A stretch of 36,725 bases of DNA from Antribacter gilvus (lineage in GTDB: Bacteria > Actinomycetota > Actinomycetes > Actinomycetales > Cellulomonadaceae): positions 1 through 36,725 of the forward strand of contig NZ_QXTH01000019.1 in assembly GCF_003946865.1 (NCBI RefSeq), in the 5' to 3' direction. Positions within the stretch are counted from its first letter, which is position 1; every line of letters begins with the position of its first letter. Position numbers and translations under genes: made by a program. The notes beneath the pieces are model-generated. The model was not told where the DNA came from. It saw only the letters and a list, made by a program, of their open reading frames with translations, and ran no database searches. Positions 16,642-22,971 of this stretch are shown here, piece by piece.

Positions 16642-17007
16642 ATGACGTCGGAGTTATCGATGTCGAGTAACAGTCCGGAGAAGTTGCCGGACTCGGCGAC
16701 AACCAAGGCTCGGGATACTCCCGGTGAGCAGCTTCCGGAGAGCTCGCCCAGCATGAACACGGTTTCGGTCATCGCTTATCAGGGTGCGATCGTGAACCTG
16801 GGTCCGAGCTCGAACGTCGTCTCGGTGTCCTCGGTCTCCTCGCCGGCTGCGCCGGCACCGGTCCCGGCTTCCCCGCCTGAGGCGCGGTCGGCTCGGGGCT
16901 CGTGGGTGCTGCGGTGGGGGCGTCGCATGCTGGCGGTGATCATGGGCCTGGCTGCGGCCGCGACTGCCTGGTTCACCTACCTGATGATTCCTGGCGAGTC
17001 GGAGTAG
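16642..17007 (+). CDS. Small C-tail-anchored membrane protein, unknown
   Basis: A 121-aa protein with an excellent ribosome site (GAGAGGAG at 16628-16635). The first 95 residues are Ser/Pro/Ala-rich and look disordered, with a short beta-like patch (NTVSVIAYQGAIVNLG, about 39-54). Basic residues (LRWGRRM) precede a single membrane helix near the C-terminus (LAVIMGLAAAATAWFTYLM, about 99-117). No N-terminal signal is seen, so it is probably tail-anchored with the N-terminus in the cytoplasm. It is the only plus-strand gene among the minus-strand units between 12 and 22 kb. Its upstream DNA is less GC-rich than its neighbours, which may mean separate acquisition. I do not recognise a family. 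Confidence 0.65.
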   Translation: MTSELSMSSNSPEKLPDSATTKARDTPGEQLPESSPSMNTVSVIAYQGAIVNLGPSSNVVSVSSVSSPAAPAPVPASPPEARSARGSWVLRWGRRMLAVIMGLAAAATAWFTYLMIPGESE

Positions 17008-17045
17008 CTGGGGCTCGACGGCGTCGCCGTCGTCGCGCTGTCCGG

Positions 17046-17085
17046 GCCGGCGTAGCCGGCCGGGGGTGCGGGGGTGTCCCCCGCC
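17046..17085. repeat. Bipartite hairpin element
   Basis: GCCGGC, three bases and AGCCGGC are followed by GGGGGTGCGGGGG facing CCCCCGC. This makes two adjacent small stems. Four further copies lie at 14196-14238, 16077-16119, 18040-18079 and 19544-19586. Confidence 0.65.
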
Positions 17086-17127
17086 TGATGGGCTGTCACG
17101 CCTGCGGCGTGGCCGAGTGGGTATGGG

Positions 17128-17156
17128 AGGGGCGGGCCGCGTAGCGGCCCGCCCCT
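17128..17156. terminator. Bidirectional terminator between convergent genes
   Basis: Exact 13-bp arms lie at 17128-17140 and 17144-17156 (AGGGGCGGGCCGC with its complement) around GTA. The hairpin is between the plus-strand gene ending at 17007 and the minus-strand gene ending at 17163. Confidence 0.8.
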
Positions 17157-17162
17157 TCGGCG

Positions 17163-17483
17163 TCAGCCGATGTGCTTGGTGCCGGTGCGGGCGTGGATGT
17201 CGTCGGCCGCGTCCTGGGGGTGGGAGTGGGTGCGGTCGGGGGCGTTGGCGCTGGTGACGACGTAGAAGGGCTTGTTGTGGTGGTCGCGCAGGACGTGGAG
17301 GGTCGCGGGGTCGGACAGGTGGGGTGCGATCTCGACCCGGGCGACGGTCTCGGCGGTGAGGGGGTCCGGGGCGGGGACCGCGGTGGCGCCGCTCCAGGGG
17401 GCGAGGAGCTCCAGGACGTTCAGGGTGGCGACCTTGAGGTCGGTGGCGAGCTCGGAGGTGGTGAGGGTGGTGTCGGCCTGCAT
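17163..17483 (-). CDS. Hypothetical 106-aa protein (leader family unit C)
   Basis: A small soluble protein of unknown family. It begins MQADTTLTTSELATDLK and has an acidic/hydrophobic middle (ETVARVEIAPHLSD). The C-terminal half has beta-like HNKPFYVVTSANAPDRTHSH. ATG 17481-17483 follows CGGAG, aligned with the AAGGAG of the other leaders; the open frame further upstream is GC bias. The gene is preceded by leader copy C, and a decayed inverted copy of its first third lies at 17753-17882. Confidence 0.65.
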   Translation of the reverse strand: MQADTTLTTSELATDLKVATLNVLELLAPWSGATAVPAPDPLTAETVARVEIAPHLSDPATLHVLRDHHNKPFYVVTSANAPDRTHSHPQDAADDIHARTGTKHIG

Positions 17484-17740
17484 GGCTGGCTCCGTCCTGC
17501 CGTCGGGGGTGGTCGGCGGTTCCGACCGTTGTTCGCCCCCTCTGGGCAGTGGAGTCGGCGCCTGGTAGCGGGTCGGGGCGCAAGTCCCGGGACCGGCAGG
17601 AGGAGAGAAGTTTCCGGCGCACGAGGGAGCTTGCGACCCGCGCCGGAAAGTTCTCGGGGGAATGCCGGCGCCGTAGGCGCGGGACTTGCGCCCCGGGACG
17701 CGCAGGCGATGATGGAGCGGTCCAGAGGGGGCAACGGTCG
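17484..17740 (-). promoter_or_regulatory. Structured leader, copy C
   Basis: This is a diverged copy of the leader. The outer stem GCAAGTCCCG (17580-17589) pairs with 17680-17689, and the inner stem 17605-17620 with 17640-17655. Compared with copy A, one inner pair changed from G-C to A-T on both arms, a compensatory change that keeps the stem. One other position is mismatched. The conserved block beyond the foldback is shortened (ends near 17740). Confidence 0.65.
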
Positions 17741-17752
17741 GGACCGCTGGTG

Positions 17753-17882
17753 ACCTGGCGGGACGGAGCCAGCCATGCAGGCCGGCGCCTGGTGCGCCGA
17801 GGTCGACGGCGACCGGTCGCCACCCTGAACGTCCTGGAGCGGTAGGTGGGTGCGCTGCGGTCCCCGCCCCGGACCCCCTCAC
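17753..17882 (+). pseudogene. Inverted, decayed fragment of the 106-aa gene
   Basis: On the plus strand, GGACGGAGCCAGCCATGCAG (17753 onward) matches the ribosome site and start of the gene at 17483. Further matches are GTCGCCACCCTGAACG near 17817 and GCGGTCCCCGCCCC near 17856. The reading frame is broken by TGA and TAG, and segments are missing between the matching blocks. It is a remnant of an inverted duplication. The rest of the gap to 18157 shows no gene. Confidence 0.7.
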
Positions 17883-18039
17883 CGCTGCGCGCGCTGTGGC
17901 GCGCCGCCTGGCCGACCGCGCGACTCGGGCGGTCGGGGTGGCGCCGCCCGTGGGCGGCTCCCGCGCCGACGCCCGCCGTGCCCCCTGGGGCGCGGTGGGC
18001 GTCGGCGCGGCTAGGTCGGTGGTCGCGTAGCGGCCGCGT

Positions 18040-18079
18040 GCCGGCGGAGCCGGCTGGGGGTGCGGGGGTGTCCCCCGCC
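18040..18079. repeat. Bipartite hairpin element
   Basis: This is the same two-stem motif as at 17046 (GCCGGCGGAGCCGGC, then a G-run/C-run stem). It lies upstream of the unit C leader remnant. Confidence 0.65.
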
Positions 18080-18156
18080 TGGATGTGGCTGTCGGGCGCG
18101 GCAGCGGCCGGCCGCTCGGCTGCCGCTCTCGGGCTCGGCTGTCCCTCCCCGGGGGC

Positions 18157-18186
18157 GGGTGCCCGGGCCGGTCGGCCCGGGCACCC
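18157..18186 (-). terminator. Hairpin terminator of the DUF4192 gene
   Basis: Exact 13-bp arms lie at 18157-18169 and 18174-18186 (GGGTGCCCGGGCC with its complement), 7 bases past the stop at 18194. Confidence 0.8.
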
Positions 18187-18193
18187 CTGGGGG

Positions 18194-19243
18194 TCAGTCC
18201 TGGAACTTGTTCTGCTCGGCCCGGACCCAGGCCGGAGGGAAGCCCTGCACGACGGCGTCGAGCAGGGTGCTGGCGAGGGTGTGGTCGGGCTCGATGGCCA
18301 GGGCGTGCTGGAGGGCGTCGCCCGCGATGGGCTCGCCCTGCCACCACAGGAGCACCCCGAGCAGGGCCCACGCGTTGGCGCTGTGCTCGGCGGGGGCGTG
18401 GGCGATGATCTGCGCGAGGAGGTTCGCGGTCGCCTGGGTGGTCTTGTCGGGCCGCACGGCTCGTGAGGGGATGGTGAGGCGGGCCATGGCCTCTCCGACG
18501 GCGCCGTGGTCGGCGGGGTTGTTCGGGTTGGCCAGCATCCTGGCGGGCAGGTCGGCGGGCGAGCCGGGGATCATGGCGACGAACAGGGCGTCTCGTACGT
18601 CCTTGTCGGTGAGCATGGCGGCCAGGCGGCCCAGGGTGGGGGCGTCGTCCGGGACGGTGTGCACGGCGGCGTTCCAGACGGCCAGGCGGGTGTCCGGCTC
18701 CGCGGTGCGGGGGTACTCGGCACGGTAGCGCTCGAATGCGGCTGTGGCCTTGGCGCGCTTGTGGGGGGCGGCGGGCCGGGGAAGCAGGTCCTCTCGCTTC
18801 TCGGCGACGTGACGGCCGTTGAGGTGGAAGGTCAGCGCGGCCCGGCTCTCGGCCACCTCGGTGATGGGCACCCAGCGCACGCCGGGCTGTCCGAGCAGTC
18901 GGTAGCGGGTCGGGGTGACCTGGTAGGCGCACGCGACGGGGATGCCACGGATCTCCAGGGCCTCGGTGATGAGGTCGTGGCAGACGAGGACGTTGGTGGT
19001 GTCCTCGGAGTAGAGGACGACGACGACGTGGGTCGCGTGGTCCTCCTGCGCCTTCGTGGCGAGCCACGCGGCCGACTTGGGGTTGACGTCGGCGAGGTCG
19101 ACGCGGGCGACCAGGCCGAGCGTGCGGTCGGGACGCACGCAGGCGATGACCATGCTGTCGGTGGGGCGGTACCGGAGCCGGGAGGCGATCGCGGCGAGGC
19201 AGTCGGCGTCGTCGACGATGCGGACCTTGGTGCTGGCGTTCAT
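18194..19243 (-). CDS. DUF4192-family protein
   Basis: A 349-aa protein of the actinobacterial DUF4192 family, recognisable by its start (DADCLAAIASRLRYRPTDSMV) and the following beta strands with VVVVLYSEDT near residue 75. The C-terminal half is helical with HSANAWALLGVLLWWQGEP, a conserved Trp-rich patch of the family. No enzymatic activity is established. It is soluble, and the length is typical. The start ATG 19241-19243 follows AAGGAG, and the first residues MNAST repeat those of the 110-aa gene at 13895. It is transcribed alone between leader copy D and its terminator. Confidence 0.85.
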   Translation of the reverse strand: MNASTKVRIVDDADCLAAIASRLRYRPTDSMVIACVRPDRTLGLVARVDLADVNPKSAAWLATKAQEDHATHVVVVLYSEDTTNVLVCHDLITEALEIRGIPVACAYQVTPTRYRLLGQPGVRWVPITEVAESRAALTFHLNGRHVAEKREDLLPRPAAPHKRAKATAAFERYRAEYPRTAEPDTRLAVWNAAVHTVPDDAPTLGRLAAMLTDKDVRDALFVAMIPGSPADLPARMLANPNNPADHGAVGEAMARLTIPSRAVRPDKTTQATANLLAQIIAHAPAEHSANAWALLGVLLWWQGEPIAGDALQHALAIEPDHTLASTLLDAVVQGFPPAWVRAEQNKFQD

Positions 19244-19251
19244 GGGCGGGT

Positions 19252-19761
19252 GCTCCTTCTGCCCGGGGGTGGGTGGCGGGATTTGCCCGACCGTTGCTCG
19301 CCCCCTCCGGGCGTCGGAGACAGCGCCCGCATAGCGGCCCGGAGTGCAACCCGCGCTCGGGCCGGGGGCGGGGCTCGTCGCGCGAGCTCAGGGAGCGCAG
19401 CGACCGCAGCGCGGCGAGTTTCGCCCCCGGCCCGACGACGAAGTCGAGCGGGTTGCGCGCAGGGACGCGCGGGCGATGATGGAGCGACCGGAGGGGACGA
19501 GGTTCAAAGATGAACAGCCGGACGCGTCAGCGGCCGGCCGTCAGCCGGCGCAGCCGGCCCGGGGGGTGCGGGGGCACTCCCCCGCCATGAGCGCAGCTCG
19601 AGCTTCGACGCCGTCGCTCGAGCACCCCGGGGTCGGGTGACCGAAGCCGACACCGCCCACGCTCTTCGGGCGGTTTCGGCGTAGCAGCGGCAGGCGGCAG
19701 GCGCGACCTCGCGTAGATCAACACCGGCAACGCCGGGCACAGCCCGGCACAACCACAGGTC
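19252..19761 (-). repeat. 510-bp direct repeat, copy 2 (structured leader copy D)
   Basis: This is identical as far as I can see to 15785-16294, including the foldback (outer arms at 19346-19354 and 19448-19456) and the bipartite hairpin at 19544-19586. Copy 2 ends exactly at the stop codon of the frameshifted gene (19760-19762), so the duplication boundary touches that gene's end. Confidence 0.85.
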
Positions 19762-20687
19762 AGGGGTTCGACGGCGTCGTCGTGGTGTCGGGCGGCTGGC
19801 CGGGGAGGGTCTGGTGGTGCTCGACCTGGTCGGCGGTCTCGGGGGTGAGCTGGTCCCACTGGTCTCGGCAGGTGCAGTTCATGGTCCACCAGCGCCACGG
19901 GTCGCTGGTGTGGAGGCTGCGGCGCAGCCATTGGGCGTGGCGGCTGATGCTGTTCCCGCCCCAGCGGACCTGCGGCAGTTCCTCGGCCGCCTTGAGGTAG
20001 AGCCGGCGACCGATTCCCAGGCCGGTGTACTGCTCCCATCCGGCGCCTCGCTGCGACGGGTTCTCGCGACGTCGCGGGTCGATCGAGTCGATGGCGTACG
20101 GCTTGGAGAGCACGATGCCTACGGCTGACAACGGCCTCGTCTGCGCCGTAGTAGAACTTGGCGCGCAGGCCGCTGGCCTGGTGCTGGACGGCCAGGACGC
20201 GGCGCCCGTCTTCGTCGTCGAGGTGCTTCGTGAGGAGCACAGGGTCGGCGGCGACGGCTTGCCGGCGTGCGACCTCGGCTCGGATGTACTCACGGACCTG
20301 GTCGGGGCTCAGTCGCTCGGCGAGAGGTTGCAGCTGCTCGACGAGGCTGGGGGTCACGCGGGTCGATCGGCTGCGCCATGCTGCGACGGCGTCGACGAGC
20401 TCGTCGAGGTCCTCCAGCGCGTGGGGCCCGAACGGGTTCCTGACGTCGAGCCGATCGGCGCGGGAGCGCCACACCGCGTCTCGGATCTCGCGGCCGGCTA
20501 TCTCGTCCCACCCTTGGGGCTCGAGCGCCAGGTAGGCGCTCGCCCGCTGCAGCCGGGCGATCTGCCACTGCCACCAGGCCGCTGGCGCCTGGTGCCATCG
20601 GCGGCCGCGCAGCTCTTCAGCGGCCCTCCGTTCACGGCTGGCGGCGTCGGCCGCCTCGTCGAGATTCAGAATGATTGCGTCATACAT
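19760..20687 (-). pseudogene. Frameshifted gene, GNAT-like C-terminal half
   Basis: The N-terminal part reads well from ATG 20685-20687 to about 20130: MYDAIILNLDEAADAASRE, a Trp-rich helix near 35-45, then ASGLRAKFYYGADEAVV. The natural protein then continues in another frame (AVGIVLSKPYAIDSID, YTGLGIGRRLYLKAAEELP, WWTMNCTCRDQW) to TGA at 19760-19762. A net one-base gain or two-base loss at about 20120-20133 separates them. Together they would make about 305 aa. GLGIGRRLYLKAAEEL looks like an acetyl-CoA binding loop of a GNAT acetyltransferase, but this is only a resemblance. Sequencing error or programmed frameshifting are alternatives. The next gene upstream, the primase, ends 29 bp away. 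Confidence 0.65.
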
Positions 20688-20715
20688 CGGCTCCCCCTGC
20701 CCCCATGACCGCAGG

Positions 20716-21969
20716 CTATCGAGTCAGTTCGGCGGGGCCTGTGGCCTCGACAGACGCGGGTGCGGTGCGCGGCTGTGGGGTGTTCGCCACGGCGGCCGCG
20801 GCGGGGATCGGGTTCCCGACGGCGCGGCGTGCCTGCGCGGCGTGCAGTTCGGTGTGGCCGGTCGTCCCGGTGGTGGTGCGGTGGCGTCCGCTGACTGCGC
20901 GGATCGCGGCGGCGGACCGGTGGTTGTGGTCCGCGCGGAGCTGGGGTGGGTCGGGTTCGCTCTCGCCGCGGACGGCGGTGACGACCTCGGCCAGGATGGT
21001 CTCGCGGGCGAGGTTGGCCGGCCCGATCTGCTCGGCCAGGTGCAGGGCACCGCCCGACAGGTAGTAGGGGTCGAGGCGCTTGAGCTCGCCGACGATCGCG
21101 CGGACGGCCGTGAGGCGTCCCTCGACGTCGGTGAGCCGGTGCTCGGTGAGCCGGTGGTCGACGACGGCGTGGGTCAGCGGGCCGGCTTCCTCGAGGGCGG
21201 TTCGCAGCTCTGTGCGTCGTCCGGCCTTGACGAGGTCGGCGGGGTCGGCGCCGTCGGGCAGGGTCGCGGCGCGGGCCTCCCCCGCTTCGAGCGGCGTGAG
21301 CAGGCTCCAGACGCGCACGGAGGCGCGGGTGCCGGCGAGGTCGGGGTCGAAGGCGGTCACGAGTCGTTGCAGGGCGGCGGGGTCGATGTCTCGCACGGCC
21401 TGGAGGTGGGTGCTGGTGACCGCGGTGCCGCAGGCGCCGAGCGGGACGTAGTCGGTGCCGGCACGGTGGGCGGCTTCGACGTCGAGGCCGCCCTCGACCA
21501 GCACGGGTGAGGCGCCTGCTGCGAGGCGGCGCGCTGCTGTCGCGTCGAGGCCGTAGAGGGTCGCCGACTTGTCGAACGCTGCTGTGCGGGGGCTGTTGAG
21601 GTACTTCGGGGGCGCGTCCTTGGCCTCGTCCGCCGTGGGGTTGCGGCGTGCGGTGAAGCCCAGGAGACGGTCGGTCTGGTCGCGGATGGGCAGGACCAGG
21701 CGGTCGCGGAACGCGTCTCCGATCCTGCCGTTGGTCGCGCTCTTCGCCAGGCCTGCGGCGACGAGCTCTTCCTCGTCGATGCCTCGGCGGCCCAGGGTGG
21801 GAACGAGGCGCCGCCAGCCGTCGGGCGCGAGACCGGCCGTCGTGCCGCGCAGCCCGCGCGAGGCGAGGTAGGCGCGGGTCCAGTCGTCGGACTGGCGAGC
21901 CGCCCAGCGCCAGTAGTCCCAGGCGAGTTCGTTCAGCTCGACGGTCCGCTCGAGTGACAGGTCCGGCAT
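20716..21969 (-). CDS. DnaG-type primase lacking the zinc-binding domain
   Basis: A 417-aa protein with a DnaG catalytic N-subdomain (about residues 45-150: DRLVLPIRDQTDRLLGFTAR, then PPKYLNSPRTAAFDKS). A Toprim core follows (about 170-270) with the conserved Glu in VLVEGGLDVEAAH, GTAVTSTHLQAV, and the DxD in FDPDLAGTRAS. It would make RNA primers for plasmid DNA, possibly on the transferred strand in a recipient. The usual N-terminal CHC2 zinc finger and the DnaB-binding C-domain are absent. The C-terminus (ARRAVGNPIPAAAAVA, then a tail ending PAELTR) matches the Fic toxin tail. The ATG follows a GAGGGGGAG ribosome site, and the operator repeats at 21996-22036 lie upstream. Confidence 0.85.
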   Translation of the reverse strand: MPDLSLERTVELNELAWDYWRWAARQSDDWTRAYLASRGLRGTTAGLAPDGWRRLVPTLGRRGIDEEELVAAGLAKSATNGRIGDAFRDRLVLPIRDQTDRLLGFTARRNPTADEAKDAPPKYLNSPRTAAFDKSATLYGLDATAARRLAAGASPVLVEGGLDVEAAHRAGTDYVPLGACGTAVTSTHLQAVRDIDPAALQRLVTAFDPDLAGTRASVRVWSLLTPLEAGEARAATLPDGADPADLVKAGRRTELRTALEEAGPLTHAVVDHRLTEHRLTDVEGRLTAVRAIVGELKRLDPYYLSGGALHLAEQIGPANLARETILAEVVTAVRGESEPDPPQLRADHNHRSAAAIRAVSGRHRTTTGTTGHTELHAAQARRAVGNPIPAAAAVANTPQPRTAPASVEATGPAELTR

Positions 21970-21995
21970 CGCTCCCCCTCGTATCGAAAAAATCA

Positions 21996-22046
21996 GTGCG
22001 CTAGCGCACAGTTTATCAGAAATGAGGCGCTAGCGCACTGTTATCG
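21996..22046. promoter_or_regulatory. Divergent promoter region with two palindromic operators
   Basis: GTGCGCTAGCGCAC (21996-22009) is a perfect palindrome. GCGCTAGCGC (22027-22036) is a second one, and both continue with a CAC...TTATC sequence as direct repeats 29 bp apart. TTATCG at 22041-22046 is a likely -10 box for the HTH gene, whose ATG is at 22054, so its message would be leaderless or nearly so. The operators sit between the primase gene and the HTH gene and could be bound by the HTH protein itself. Confidence 0.65.
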
Positions 22047-22053
22047 TGGGCGT

Positions 22054-22290
22054 ATGTCCAGGTCATCCGAGAACACCGACCCCGGGCCGGGCCCGGCCGG
22101 CCTGTACGACGTACAGCGGTTGGCGGCCAGGCTGGGATGTACGCCCGGGACGCTGCGGAACGCACGCCTGCGTGGCGCGGACTGGCTGCCGGAGCCGATC
22201 GACTGGCTCAACGGCGGACCGGTGTGGACCGCAGCGAGCCTGGAGGGCATCGAGCTCAGACGGCGGGGGCCTGGGCGCCCCGCGGGCTGA
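22054..22290 (+). CDS. Small helix-turn-helix protein (MerR/AlpA-like)
   Basis: A 78-aa protein with one winged-HTH-like segment: LYDVQRLAARLGCTPGTLRN (about residues 18-37), then PEPIDWLNGGPVWTAASLEG, typical of AlpA/excisionase or MerR-type DNA-binding domains. The C-terminus is basic (RRRGPGRPAG). It is probably a repressor of itself and of the divergent primase gene, using the palindromes just upstream. No ribosome site lies before the ATG, and the -10 box is seven bases upstream, which fits leaderless translation. Its 3' end overlaps the end of the serine recombinase gene by 35 bp. Confidence 0.7.
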   Translation: MSRSSENTDPGPGPAGLYDVQRLAARLGCTPGTLRNARLRGADWLPEPIDWLNGGPVWTAASLEGIELRRRGPGRPAG

Positions 22291-22969
22291 GCGACGGGAC
22301 CAGGTCGGCGGGGACATCGTCGTCCTGGAGGGCTCGGGTGTCATGCCGGGATAGGGCGCGCCTGACGCTGGAGGCACCGACGCCGAGCGCCGTCGCGATC
22401 TCACGCTGGGACATGCCGCCGGCACGCATCGTCGCGGCGGCATTGACTCGCTCGGGTGTCATGACCGTGGGGCGACCGCCCACCCTGCCCTGGGCACGAG
22501 CGTGCGCCAGGCCTCGGCGTGTGTTCTCCCGGATCGTGTCGACGCGCAGCTGGGCGAACACGGCCACGATGCCGAACAGTGCGCGCCCCATCGAGGTGGT
22601 CGTGTCGATGTCAGGCTCGGTCAGAGACCTGATGTTGACGCCCCGCTCGTGCAGCTCGCTGATGGTGTCGATCGCCATCCGCTCGGACCCGGCTAGCCGG
22701 CCAAGGTCTCGCACGACGACGGTGTCGCCTTGGCGCAGGTAGTCGAGGCAGGCGCGCCACTGCGGGCGGTCGCTCACGCGACTGGACTCGCCGTGGTCGA
22801 CGAACACCCGCGCACAGCCGGCGGCCTGGAGCTCGGCCTCCTGTGAGCCCGGGTCCTGGTCCTTCGTTGAGACGCGGGCGTATCCGATGCGCTCTCCGGC
22901 CCGCTCCGGGGCGCTTTCCGCGCGACCGCCGGTCATGTCGGGGTCACTCCTCACGGGAGTCGCTGGCAT
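22256..22969 (-). CDS. Small serine recombinase (resolvase/invertase)
   Basis: A 237-aa serine recombinase. The catalytic domain begins at about residue 28 with RIGYARVSTKDQ (nucleophilic Ser after YARV). GDTVVVRDLGRLAGSERM near 80 carries the conserved Arg cluster in a somewhat unusual form, and FAQLRVDTIRENTRRGL forms the E-helix. A C-terminal Hin-type HTH spans about 170-205 (MSQREIATALGVGASSVRRA). It may resolve multimers or invert a segment. ATG 22967-22969 starts two bases after the Fic stop. A second ATG at 22934-22936 has a better ribosome site (GAGGAG), so the protein may be 226 aa. It sits in the Fic operon rather than with the Tn3 genes. Confidence 0.88.
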   Translation of the reverse strand: MPATPVRSDPDMTGGRAESAPERAGERIGYARVSTKDQDPGSQEAELQAAGCARVFVDHGESSRVSDRPQWRACLDYLRQGDTVVVRDLGRLAGSERMAIDTISELHERGVNIRSLTEPDIDTTTSMGRALFGIVAVFAQLRVDTIRENTRRGLAHARAQGRVGGRPTVMTPERVNAAATMRAGGMSQREIATALGVGASSVRRALSRHDTRALQDDDVPADLVPSLSPRGAQAPAV

Positions 22970-22971
22970 GT

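Noticed and set aside
17846-18466. 206-codon plus-strand frame
   Set aside because: It overlaps the DUF4192 gene end and the decayed fragment, and its composition is that of non-coding GC-rich DNA.
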